From Nicotiana tabacum (taxonomy: Eukaryota > Streptophyta > Magnoliopsida > Solanales > Solanaceae): a DNA stretch of 64,000 nt. The stretch is taken from assembly GCF_000715075.1 (NCBI RefSeq), contig NC_134093.1, positions 95,898,826 through 95,962,825 on the forward strand, given 5' to 3'. The position numbers and the translations under genes are program-made. The notes under the pieces are model-generated. The model ran no database searches. It worked only from the letters and a program-made list of their open reading frames with translations, and was not told where the DNA came from. The stretch's first letter is position 1. Each line of letters starts with the position of its first letter. Below are positions 9,958-20,897 of this stretch, in pieces.

Positions 9958-12900
9958 ATGGACGAGATTTGGGAGAGAGCGGTGGAGACGGCGTTAGACG
10001 GCGAGAGAAACTTCGGTTCTGTGCGAACCCTAACGTTAGACGGAGCTGTTAAGTGTATTCATGGTAAGTTACCTCCTCCGTCGATTTTCGAGAAGTTTCA
10101 GAATCTCGAGCACCTGTCGATTGCAAACATCGGTGTTTCGTCTCTAGAACAGTTTCCTCGGCTACAGAATCTGCAGAAGTTAATTTTATCGGACAATAGA
10201 ATTGCCGGAGGCCTCGAGTTCCTCGTAGATGCTGGTTTAAATTCACTCCGGGACCTCGATTTGTCGAATAATCGGATTCAGGATATCAACGATCTCCGGC
10301 CGTTGGCTGAACTCCGGCTTGTGTCGCTTGATCTCTATGAGTGTCCGGTTACGCGAGTTAAGGACTATCGATCTAGGGTTTTTGGATTGATTAGGTCGTT
10401 GAAGTATTTGGATAAGATGGATGCGGAGGGGAACGAGAGGCCGGAGTCGGATGATGAGGAGGAAGATGAAGAGGAGGATGAAGAGGATGATCCGGGGAGT
10501 GGGGAAGTTGATGGAGAAGATCGGCCTTACAGGATGAATAATGGACATAGGGTTGGGAGTGAAGGAGTTGTAGATGTGGATGAGGATGAGAGTGATGCTG
10601 ATGAGGAAGAAATGGAGATAACTCGAGGGATTAATGGGTCGAAACATGATGGTTCGAGTTCAACTCACCACTCAAATGGTTTTCGAGTAGAGGCGGTTGG
10701 GGATGGAGACGACTAGGAGGATGATGAGGATGATGAAGATGAGGATTTTGTGGAGGAGATAGATGAAGAGGGTGATGAGGAGGATGTAGTGGAGGTTCAT
10801 GAAATAGAAGACAGTGATGAAGAGGAGGATGGTGTGGAAGATGACGAGGACGATGATGATGATGACGATGATGAAGAGGATGAAGAGGAAGTTGATAATG
10901 ATGATGGGGATTTTGCAGAGCCAGAGAGCACGGGGAGGTTAAATAGCACTGAAGGGGAGATTGATGGGCATGAGCAGGGGGAAGATGATGCAGATGAGGA
11001 TGATGATGGGGAGACAGGGGAGGAGGAGCAAGGTGTTGAGGAAGATGGTGATTTTGATGATGACGAGGAGGCTGAAGATGAGGTGAAAATCTCTCCTGTT
11101 TTATATAGTTATGTTTTCATTTTAATGTGTTACATGTCATAATTGGTTGTTTGGTTAGAAGGCTTTCTTGCTAGTCTATATTAAGCGTAATTTATTCTGT
11201 TTTATTTGCTAATGTGTGGATTGTTTATTTTGTGTGTTAGTTTTGTTAATTTCTCTTGCTGTTTGTTTTCTAAGATATGCATGTCCTGCAATGTTTGACA
11301 ATTTTTCTAATTTATGGTATTTTCTTGCTTCAATCTGCGTGATTCATGTGCTTATTGCTGCCGGAAGAATTGTCATCTTATTTGATCTCCATAACCATTG
11401 ATCAATTTGATTGTTACACGATTGTTGCTGGAAATACCAGTAATTTTTGGTAGCATACTGGTTAGAAAGTCTTGTAATATCAGATTACCCCCAAAAGAAA
11501 TATTAATTTCATGTTAGTATGAACCTGGAAGTTTTGATGCACAGGTGGTTTCCGTTGCCACCTTAGAAACCAAGCTGATTTTGTGATCCCTTTTTTTTTT
11601 TTTTTTAAAAGTGGTAATTTCTTGTTAGATCAAGGTGGTGTGGAATATTTATATTATTTCTGCTTGAATTGTGTTATTCTACAGAAGAGTGACTAAAGGG
11701 GGATTAATCAGAAGTTATAAGGGAGGAATAACTTTTGGCACAATTTATTTGTGTGAGATCTTGACCATAATTTGGTTATTCTACTCGAGTAATGTGCATG
11801 CAAATACTCATAAAAAACATGCCTGCAAAAGAAGGTTCCAGTTGGATTACATTTTGATTGGTGAGAGATTTTGTGAGAATTCTCTTTGAAGTTTCTTTCT
11901 CAATTTTTATACTTGCAAACTGAATGCTAAGGCTCTAAGTGCAGTGATCTAGATTCACAATTTTCCTTGTCTTTTGTGGGTCTGCTTTTGTGCCATCTCT
12001 TTGTTCCTCCTTTTCTTCCTAATAGCTTATTGCTTTTATGCACAATCTCTTGATTTCCAAAATTTTGGAATCTAAAGTTTGCTGTGATCTGCCCTGTCCC
12101 CATTGAGCTTGTTTCTCTCAAAAGAAATTTCCTTGAACCTCTTTTTTTGGGGGGTTATCTCCTCCTGGCTTAAGATAGTATTATCAGTTACTTACAAAAG
12201 GGGTGTTGGATTATGATGTTTTTAGTCTTTCATCTTTTTGTTGGTTTTAAATTGATGTACTTTAATGGATCTCCTATCAATTCATTTTTTGGACTTTTAC
12301 TTTTCTGCCATCATATCACGTAGAGGTGACCATGTCAATTGCCAAAGTATAGGGAATGTTACCTTGTCGAATCTGCTTATGTGCTATTCTGCATTTTCTT
12401 AGTTTTCATGAAGTGGTTTTCTATTTTCTGACTAAAAATTCGTTGTGTTTTTTCCCTTTTCTGTCATCATATATCATTATCTTCCTTTTTTTTTTTTACG
12501 GAAAGGGCTGTTGAATTTTGCTGCTAAGGTATATGCGTTGTTGAATTCACTGCGTTCCTTCCCACTTTTCTGCCTTGGTGTCGTAATGGTTATTTTATAT
12601 ATTTTTTCTTGCTGCTAAAAGATATGTTTTCTGAGTTCTATTGGCCTAAGCTTTATTGGCATATTTAAATGATCTACTTCCACAGATGTGTTTTATGGCC
12701 TTTTAATTTTATCTGAACCTTGGTAATTGTTTTAAGGTTAATTTGGTGATCATTATCTTGTTTTCTCCTTAAAATTTTGCATCTTAGGGTTTTGCAGTAT
12801 ATCAGTTGACCACCCTTTTCTAGGTTTGCTGAGCTTACTTGCCTAATTTTCATTTAAATGGCAGGAGGAAGATAATGGCAATGGCTACCTTGTTCAACCA

Positions 12901-13128
12901 GTTGGTCCTATTGAAGTAGATGATGCTGAAGGCAGTGATATGGAGCCAGTAAATGGTGATGAAGATCCTGAGTTGGAGGAAGAAGTTGAAGATGAAGAGG
13001 ACGACTATGGCGAAGTTCAAGAGCTGCCACCTTCCTCCTCTCAAAAGAGGAAGCGGGACGACGATGATGATGATGGTGGTGAAGAAGACGACGATGAAGA
13101 GTATGCAAAGTCATCCAAGCACCGTTAG
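9958..13128 (+). CDS. ANP32: Acidic leucine-rich nuclear phosphoprotein 32-like (ANP32), two exons, in-frame stop
   Basis: Coding parts are 9958-11082 and 12865-13128. They are joined across a 1782-bp phase-0 intron (GAG|gtgaaa ... ggcag|GAG). Residues 1-160 form the leucine-rich-repeat cap typical of ANP32 (LEHLSIANIGVSSL, LQKLILSDNRI, LRDLDLSNNRI) and close with the LRR C-terminal cap around YRSRVFGLIRSLKYLD. A very acidic Asp/Glu tail follows, and exon 2 ends with a basic KRKR nuclear-localisation motif and the stop at 13126-13128. ANP32 proteins are nuclear histone-binding and phosphatase-regulating factors. The full frame would give about 461 residues, near the plant family norm. A TAG at 10714-10716 interrupts the same frame inside the acidic tail and would leave 252 residues without the NLS. 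Both sides of the stop keep the ANP32 frame and composition, so the lesion is recent, an allele, or a sequence error. Confidence 0.85.
11083..12864 (+). other. Intron of the ANP32-type gene
   Basis: The donor is gtgaaaatct at 11083 and the acceptor ttaaatggcag ends at 12864. The stretch is T-rich throughout, as plant introns are. It contains no inserted element I recognise. Frames keep phase on both sides. Confidence 0.75.
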
Positions 13129-14910
13129 TGACTTTATCTGTGGTGGGTTTGACGAAAGAGATTAAGTTGAGGAATAGATTTGTCTGGAGGCTGGAATTAG
13201 TTGACTGTTGAACATCTTTTCATGGACAGGACACAAGTTTTGGTGGGAAGTTCAGGTCTGAGAGGTATACAAATGTTCAAAAGGTCGTTAGTAAATATTG
13301 GCCGTTGCCTTGTGATTCAAATGGCAGTTGATCTCCATGAGTAGGATGTTGGAGGGGAATTTGAATTGGGGGAAAAGCTAAAAGAAAACTTTGGCTAGTT
13401 CTACAATAGTAGTAGTGATAGAATTTGTTTTCCGCCTTTTTTCTTGAATTTAAAAAGGACGCTTTGCTTTTCCTGGGGGGGTAGTTTTTAATTGGCTTGT
13501 AAAACAGTCTTGTGGATAGTTGTCTCAGTTAAGTGTGACCGTTTATCATTGTGATGAGTCCGTCCTTGATCGAATTATGTCACATGCAGGAATTTGTTGT
13601 CAGCCTACCTTTACAGCTAATTTTTTTTGGCAACTTGCAGGTGGTGCCAGATGGCAGCTGTTTCTATGTCAATTGATTGCACCTAATCGCTGGTCTTCCA
13701 ACCATGTGAGCGAGCCATGATATTGGTACCAACCGGTCGAGAATATCGTTAAATAAAGAAAAACAAAGAGGAGAAAAAAGCAATGGTCCCATAGGCAAAT
13801 AAAGAAGGAAATTCTGCGCTTGTATTCTGCTATAAATTTTTATTCCACTTGCCTGTCCATCGGTTTGGTATATATTTATTCCGGATTTTTGGCCCTCGTA
13901 AAAGTATTTTGGGCTTGAAGCCCAAAACGGTGGGTGGTCAAATGATCAAAGAGGATACGTGCGCCTGGAATGGATTGAGTTGTTACGTTGGAAGGTGATT
14001 AAGGGAAGAGTAGGCCAGTGAGTGTACTGAATTTGGGCCGGCTTAAGCATAGCAGGCTTCGGCCTGGCTTGGGTCTTTGGTCCAAGTTGTCAATGCGCGT
14101 GAACTTCAAGCTGAATGGGATTCCTCTTTGTTTGTTTATTTATTTGTACTTGTAATTTTAAAGCAAATTACGAACATATGTAGCGCGTGCGCGCGTGGAT
14201 TGTATTTGATTTCATGAACCTTGATTATTTAATTCAAAGGAATGATATACAACCTTCCTCCATTCTTCCTTCTTCACCCGGGCCCCTGCCCCCCTCAACC
14301 CAATCCCCAAAAATAGGGAATGCTATGAGGGTGATTATTGTCATTACATAAAGTGGTATTTCCTTGAGAGAATAGGTGCACGACGTAGTGGTCGAGAAAT
14401 TACTGAATTTTAATCTCATTACGTGTCGAATTGTAATGTATTGGTCACTAAACCATTTTGGTTTATAGTGTAATTATTTTACGTTGTCCGTTTTCTATTT
14501 ATATGTGCTCGGGCAACTTTTATGAAGTTGAAGTACAGTAATATAAAGGAGGCGGAACCAAATGAAGTGCTATTATTTTCATTAAAAAGTGCTATTCCCT
14601 TCGTTTAAAAATTTGAAAGATTTGATTTGAGACGTTCAAATCTTTTGCTAATTTTTATCTTAATTCAGACATCTATTTTCTTTTTAAATCCTTTAAAAAT
14701 AACATTCACATAATTTAGAAATAAATAAAAGGTATTATAACTGACACCTTCTTATAATAAAAAATATTAAAAAGTTGCGATTAAAGAAAAAACGTTCTAT
14801 AAAATAATACTCCACTATACTACTTTTGAAATAGCAAATAATGCCAATATCTTGCACATATATTGAGACGTCCCAGATAATTTGCCATTACACGACCAAA
14901 TAATTCTGTA
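13129..14910. other. 3' flank of ANP32-type gene and intergenic DNA
   Basis: The first few hundred bases are presumably the 3' UTR. AATAAA motifs near 13,752 and 13,798 are possible polyadenylation signals. The rest is AT-rich. A stretch from about 14,570 to 14,830 resembles decayed MITE sequence but has no termini or target duplication I can defend. Confidence 0.4.
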
Positions 14911-15501
14911 ATGTTATTTCGCACACCCACTCTCCACCTCAGAGCAACTCAAATTTCATTACCTTTTATCCCCTCTCCCCCAACTCATTTTTTGAAGTCT
15001 CCAACAATGTTAATCTTCTTAGCCCCATCGTCTCCAAAGTGTCTTCCATCACAAAAACACAACTACAATCACTATGTCAATCCCAAAACAACTCACTCCC
15101 CTTCACAATTCAATGTCAAATCCATGGCTAAAGAAAGCAGCGAAACCTCAAGTTCCATAGAGAAAATTGCTATAGTAAGTGGATTAATATCTACACCAGT
15201 AATTGGATGGTCTCTTTACACTCTAAAAACAACGGGGTGTGGTCTGCCACCTGGACCTGGTGGTTCAATAGGTGCACTTGAAGGGGTGAGTTACTTAGTT
15301 GTGGTTGGAATTGTGGCTTGGTCACTCTACACTAAGTCTAAAACTGGTTCAGGTTTGCCCAATGGACCATTTGGTTTGTTGGGTGCAGTTGAAGGCTTGT
15401 CATACTTGTCATTGTTAGCCATTTTGGTTGTGTTTGGGTTGCAGTTCTTGGATCAGGGTTCTATTCCCGGGCCACTTCCTACAGATCAATGCTTTGGTTA
15501 A
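14911..15501 (+). CDS. Small duplicated plastid-type membrane protein, function unknown
   Basis: A single-exon frame of 196 codons. The first ~70 residues are rich in Ser, Thr, Pro and His, with few acidic residues, as in a chloroplast transit peptide, so I keep the first ATG. Alternatives at Met33 and Met71 would remove it. The mature part has two similar modules. Each has a hydrophobic helix, then WSLYT, a short basic loop, a G(C/S)GLP(P/N)GP motif and GA(L/V)EG(V/L)SYL. A third hydrophobic stretch follows and a C-terminal GSIPGPLP echoes the loop. That gives about three membrane segments with Gly-Pro loops. I recognise it as a conserved plant-type hypothetical protein but not by name, and claim no function. 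The long, coherent composition in an otherwise stop-rich region supports a real gene. Confidence 0.75.
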   Translation: MLFRTPTLHLRATQISLPFIPSPPTHFLKSPTMLIFLAPSSPKCLPSQKHNYNHYVNPKTTHSPSQFNVKSMAKESSETSSSIEKIAIVSGLISTPVIGWSLYTLKTTGCGLPPGPGGSIGALEGVSYLVVVGIVAWSLYTKSKTGSGLPNGPFGLLGAVEGLSYLSLLAILVVFGLQFLDQGSIPGPLPTDQCFG

Positions 15502-15628
15502 AATCTGTTTGATTACATTCAGTATATAATAATTTACTTCTTTTAATCCAAGAATCAGAATGAAGAAAAGATCAAAATAATTGTACTTTAAGATTTTACT
15601 TATGATTTTTGAGTTTTTTTTGGAAATG

Positions 15629-15745
15629 TAAGTCTTGGAGTAATGGTAAGGTTGTTTTCGTGTGATCTATATGTCATATGTTCGAGTCATAAAATCAATC
15701 AATAATGTTTACATTAGGATAACATGTCTAATCAAAGCCCCTTCA
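15629..15745 (+). mobile_element. Decayed TS-type SINE
   Basis: The sequence has a tRNA-like head, with a box A region in GTCTTGGAGTAATGGTAAGG and a box B match in GTTCGAGTC. A TS-like body with CATTAGGATAACATGTCTA and CCCCTTCAGGT follows. It is clearly the same family type as the SINE at 165-344 but diverged and without a convincing 3' end or target duplication. It lies about 130 bp beyond the plastid-protein gene and could contribute to its 3' region. Confidence 0.65.
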
Positions 15746-16200
15746 GGTACTCGCTAGATAATGGTTTGGAACAGGCCATTGAATCGTTATCCAATGTTAT
15801 GTGGCCCTGGTTTGTCTAGGCAGGCAATAATCAAAGAGACACGTCGGGTTCTTTCCATTTCTTCCGGGGACAATGATGTAAATATGAGTTTTGCAAGTAA
15901 CATCGTTTATTGTCACAATTCGAGTAAATTTGGTTGCTTTTAAAGTTTTATATTTTATTCCAACTTATTATTTACTCTGTATTATTTACTTCCGTGGACA
16001 AAATGTTCCTTGGCTTAACTTTGAATATGCATTGTTTGACCAAAAATATAGATTTTATTTCAACTAATTAAATTTATACGAATGAAGGTTAATCTTAGTT
16101 AATAATAATATCCTAAAGACAAAATTCCCGATGCTAATATAATAAATAAGCACGTTGATCTGTTCCAAAAGCTATGATAGTGTACAATAGTTAATATTTA
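15746..16200. other. Intergenic DNA, nothing recognised
   Basis: AT-rich, with no frame longer than 60 codons that looks coding. The beginning of Tat copy 1 lies somewhere around its right-hand side. Confidence 0.4.
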
Positions 16201-16609
16201 AGAACCCAAACAGAAGCAATGTATCATTAAATAGTGATGAACAACAATAAATAATATTTATGTAAATAGAACGAACGAGTCACCCGAGAAAGGATGAAAT
16301 CGGTGGATGTTCTTTCTGACAATAATGAATGATGGACAAGCCTTTGAATATCTGAGTTATTCTCAGATCTAGTGAAAAAGCGTGGACAAGAATCTTAGTG
16401 AAAATGTTATTTTTGTAGGCTTGCAATAAGATCAGATTCTCTCTTTAAAGTCAAAGTATACTTTATAAATGAATATATGTCCCCTATCATTGTGTCTCTT
16501 TCTATTTATAGGGAACATGTTTTTAAAATCTCTAATAGTACAAGTGCAGAGAATATTCACTCTTTAATGTCCTATCTTGAAACTAGCCATTATAACCTTG
16601 TCAAGGATA

Positions 16610-17265
16610 TTCGACCTCGACCTCGATCTTTGATTCCTCGACGTCAGTCTCTGCTGACTCTTCGACCACGACCTTCATTGTTAATTAGATCACTTTGACA
16701 CGTGACAGCCTGTGAATGTTTTACTAATGCCATTTCGACTTAAGAGATAGATTTTGACCCATACAGTTAGTTCCTCCGCTTATTGAGACCAACTTCGCGG
16801 TGGGTTCGATGAGCGGATCATGTTATTGGTGGTTGAGCTAACCAGACGGACTACACAGGTTGTGGCTGTTGCAGCGAGCAGGCGACATGTCCCTCTCTGT
16901 GGGCCGCGTATTTCAAATGCTTCAAATTTTTTGGGTGATTCGCTGGAGTTATGTTGTCCACGGTCGGGATGACGTCATGATGTCATGCGTCATTATGACG
17001 TATATTCCCGATGCATCACTCCGTTTCGTGTGTGACCTTTGATTAGACCTGCCGTTTCGATTTCGGTGCCAATCATGATGAACCGTTTTTTGGTTTTAGT
17101 GCCATGCCTTTTATAAATAGAGATCCTTGAACCTGATTTTGGAGTTTAAACGCTCTAACATTTCAAAGCACCATACCTTTTTCTTGCTCTCTTCTTCTCT
17201 GCTTCATTGACCTGTGTTGTTCTTTATTCCATCTCGTTTGTTACTCTCGTCCACTGTGTTAAATC
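16610..17265 (+). promoter_or_regulatory. LTR-side region with TATA box upstream of the antisense ORF
   Basis: A CGACCTCGACCTCGATC tract near 16,613 is followed by a CG-rich stretch. A clear TATA box, CTTTTATAAATAGAG, lies at about 17,108-17,122, some 150 bases before the antisense-ORF ATG at 17,266. The spacing fits a plus-strand promoter driving that ORF. The minus-strand LTR overlaps here, so the LTR may be bidirectional. That is inference. Confidence 0.5.
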
Positions 17266-19778
17266 ATGTCTAACGTGTCTTTTGATGCTAGTGAGGGGAG
17301 TCGTGTTGCTCCCTTGACAATGGTGTTCCCCTCCCATGGGGAGAGCATTCTTGCTACCGTTGAGGATGAAACCTTCCCGTCGGTGGAGGAAATAATCCCA
17401 CATAACCCTGACTCCAGATCCGATTTCACCAAATCACCAGAGGCCAAGCCTAGAGCTTTCCGATCAGTGATGACGGTGAAGGAGTTAGCGGAGCTCAAGG
17501 CCAAATTCGGCCTTCCTAATCATATCGAGTTGATCCCGGTCGAAAGGGACACGGTACAGGTCCACCGTCTTGGATATTGCACCCTCTATACCTACCCCTT
17601 CCAAGTCGGCTATTCTTTCCCTCTCTTTTCGCCGGTGGAGGAGTTCTGTCGCCACTACGGCATTTGTCCTGCTCAGCTCGCGCTGTACGTCTATAAAATT
17701 ATAAAGACGCTCACTAAGTTCGCCGAGCTGGACGAGGTCGAATTGACACTGCGACACTTAATACATCTTTTTGCCCCTAGCTTTTATAGGGGAACGATGT
17801 TGAACCTTCACCACCGAGGTGGCAAATGCTTGGTGGTGAAGATGGATGACAAGGCCAGTCGTCAATTCTGGTTTAACTTCTTTTTTGTCTGAACCGAGGA
17901 CGTTGTGTCCAATGTCAACGACTTTTCTAAGGCTTGGAACTATACTCGTAAGTATCTGGTTTTTCTCTCGTGTTCGGTCCTGAATTCTGACTTCTTACCT
18001 TCTTCTTTTGCAGCCAAGAGCTCTCCTCCTCCTTTGGACGCTCATATTTCTGACTGGGTCGAGCGGCTCTTCCCTCACATCGTAAGGATCCGTGATTGGC
18101 CAAGTTTTTTCAAGAAATTCAGGCCTGCTCTCCCTTCGACTTCTAATCTCTTTTCTTTGATCATGGCCGCTCCATTTCCTATTGTGTACGGATTCGTTTT
18201 GCTGAATTAATGCTGTCTTTTTCTCAGGCAGGGGTTCTCGGAGGAGCTGAGCACCAGTGCCCTCTTTTGAAAGGCGGTCGCTGCATCATCGGCTTTGGCT
18301 CCTGTTGCAACTACTACACTGTCCGTATCGGTCTCAACTTCTGCTGCCATAGTTGGGGAGCCCGTCTCTGTTCCATCTGCAACTCATGCTCCCCAACTTT
18401 ACTATTTAGTTAATGAGGACGATGTCTCTCCTGATGACGGTAGTCTAATGCCTCGTAAGAGGAGATCCGTGGATACGGGGGGAGAGGGGCCGGCGGTCGT
18501 TGATATGGGAGGTTGTGGATTTTTCCTTTGTTGATATGGGGTCGTGGTGATAGAAGGAAGGCTGTTGCTGAGGAGGACGTTGGATCTGACTCCGACATGG
18601 ATATAGATGAGTTGAGGATGATCGATGAGGGGCTTACTCAACTCGAAGTGAGGTTGGAAGGGGGTTCAAGGACTATTGCGATCCCGATGAATCGCAACCT
18701 TCTTGTGAAAACTGAGGAGATAATCCCCTCCCTCGGCCCTCTTTGTTCTGAAATTGAGGGTATGACCCTCGAGACTATAAATGACAGCACCCTGTCAAAT
18801 AACATTGCTGGTCTTGCCCTTTGGGTAAGTATATTTGATGTCCGTTATTTTCCTTACGTTTTGCTCTTTCGTAGGCTCTAACTCTCTTCGTTCGTTTTGC
18901 AGATTGCCGTCCTGGAGATTGAAAGTGCTCGTAGGGAGCAGAGACATAAAGATATTTATGTGAAATTGAAGGATAAGTACTTCAAATGCCTTGAGAAGTA
19001 CCGGGAGCTCCGATGCCGGCTCCGTGAAAGCGGCGATGCACGACAACTAAGGAAATACTTGAAGGAAAGAGATGAGGAGCTGGTGCGGGTAGTGTGGAAG
19101 TGCAACATCTTGGAAGGGACGTTGAGGAGAAAAGAGAAAGAGCTCGAGCTTAGCAGGGGGTAGAAGCCCAGTGTAGTGATCTCCAAGCTCAGATAGTCTT
19201 GCTGCGAGGTCAGCTTGAGAAGTGTTAATTCAGGGCATAGGCTCTTAGTGGCGAGGTCGCCGAGAAGACGGAGGAGCTAGAGAAGGCGGAGTCCGCTCGG
19301 TCGGAGGATTTGAGGAAGACGGAGTCCCTTGAGGTGGTGATACGAACTCTCCGTTCCGAGCGAGAGAATGATTTGTTAACGACCTTATTCACTTGTGGAT
19401 TCCGACTTCCCCAACATTCCTTGTAACTTGTACGAAGAGTGGATTCATGCCGAGGCCCGACTAGATGTGCTTCGCGAGTTGCATGTAGCGGGCTCTATTT
19501 CTGCTGCAGACTTTGAGGGTGCTCGTGTCAAGGCTCGCGAGGCTCATATTGCTTGTGGTTATGATCCAACTACTCCTCGTCCTAGTGAGGAAGAAGAGGG
19601 GGATGAGGATTCTATAGATTACGATGAAGACGAGGCCTCGTATGATTCTATATACCTTCCGGGCGAGGATGGAGAGAGCGCTGGGGGCCAATCCGGTAAG
19701 GGTATCGGTGGTATGGGTGGTGATTCCGTTGAAGACCGAACTGGCGAGGGCACTGAAGGTCGCAATGGCGATGTCTAG
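17266..19778 (+). pseudogene. Tat antisense ORF, spliced accessory gene (Transposase_28-type)
   Basis: Exon 1 from the ATG at 17,266 carries the 'putative gypsy type transposon' domain (LGYCTLYTYPFQVGYSF, LIHLFAPSFYRGTMLNL). A TGA at 17,890-17,892 interrupts the frame before a GTAAGT donor near 17,949. The tctttttgcag-like acceptor ends near 18,014. Later exons encode a charged coiled coil (18,905-19,163: KDKYFKCLEKYRELRCRL, KERDEEL) and an acidic C-terminal part (19,395-19,778) with YEEWIHAEARLDVLRELH. Introns between exons look ordinary. The protein's job is unknown; the coiled coil suggests self-association. It is transcribed toward gag-pol, so it could also act by antisense RNA. Stops show this copy is inactive. 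Confidence 0.6.
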
Positions 19779-20109
19779 TAGTTTTGTTTTTAACTTTTTT
19801 GTGTTTTTTGCCGGCATCTTCAAGAGCCTTTGTAAAAAATTTAAGTATGAAATATCAAAGTTGTTCCTTACATCTTCTTCTATTCCTGTGGTTTATTTTC
19901 TATACTTGATTATTTTTTGCTTCTATTGTTTACTCGTTTCACTTTTTGTCCTTCTCATTATTATTGTCTTTTAGCTGGCCGTAGCCTTGGAGCCGAATAT
20001 TCATGGGTCATATCAGCCCTTTGTTTATATAGGTCGAGTGTGTTTCTTCGTTGAGATTTGGCCGAGGGCCGATAGTGTTATTTGTACTTGGTTGATCTTG
20101 ACCTTTTTT

Positions 20110-20580
20110 TAAGTTGTTGCTGATGGCCGGTAGGTGTTTGTTCGAGCTTGGTCGAACTTAGCCTTTTTTTATTCATGGCTAAGGGCAGTAGGTGTTTGTT
20201 CGAACTCGGTCGAATATAACCTTTCGTTAAATCGCATCCGAGGGACGGTAGGTGTTTGTTCGAGCGAGGTTGAACATAACCTTTTCATTAAATCACGCCC
20301 GAAGGGCGGCAGGTGTTTGTTCGAGCGAGGTCGAAGGTAACCTTTCATTAAATTGCGGCCGAGGGCCGGTAGGTATTTTTTCGAGCGACGTTGTAAATAA
20401 CCTTTTCGTTAAATCGCGGCCGAGGGCCGGTAGGTGTTTGTTTGAGTGAGGTCGAACGTAACCTTTTTGTAGTCGTGGCCGAGGGTTGATATTGTTCGAG
20501 TGAGGTCGAACATAACCTTTTCGTACTCGTGGCCGAGGGCCGATAGGTGATGTTCGAGCAGGGTCGAACATAACCTTAAT
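20110..20580. repeat. Tandem repeat, ~60 bp, about 8 units, with GTTCGA...TCGAAC dyad
   Basis: Units read roughly GGCCGGTAGGTGTTTGTTCGA, then GCGAGGTCGAACATAACCTTT and TCGTTAAATCGCGGCCGAGG. Each has a short dyad GTTCGA-(6 nt)-TCGAAC. The array sits between the integrase end and the antisense-ORF end. Copy 2 has the homologous array at 49,860-50,340 with a different unit composition. Confidence 0.8.
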
Positions 20581-20897
20581 ACCAAAAAGGTGTCCTGATA
20601 AACGTAAGTTTCTTATTACTTCAAGATTGTTACTTTGGTTACATACTTGGAGAGAGTTACAGATTTTGTGTGTTGGCTGGCGTTCCAGTCCCAGTCCCAG
20701 TCTACCTAGTCCCTTCATTGTTTGACTTGGAGAGTATTGAGGAGTTGAGCAATGAAACAGTAACAATAGTCCCTTTCTCGCGTACTTCGACGAAGTGTTC
20801 CCTTCGCCGCCTCGTTAAAAACCTCCTTGAGAAAACCTAAATGGGACAAAACTCAAGTGAGGGAAAAAGAATACAGACTTGGGGGACATTTTTTCTC

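Noticed and set aside
10243..10647. 134-codon minus-strand frame over the ANP32 exon
   Set aside because: It is the mirror of the Asp/Glu-rich coding strand (Ile/Leu/Pro-rich shadow) and has no independent evidence.
12850..13114. Minus-strand frames over ANP32 exon 2
   Set aside because: They are shadows of the acidic exon, rich in His and Leu because GAT/GAA codons are read in reverse.
13520..13720. 66-codon frame downstream of the ANP32 stop
   Set aside because: It lies in the probable 3' UTR or flank, with no recognisable domain and no codon bias.
14570..14830. Possible MITE beginning near TATTCCCTTCGTTTAAAA
   Set aside because: The start resembles a common Solanaceae MITE end, but I found no matching inverted end and no target duplication.
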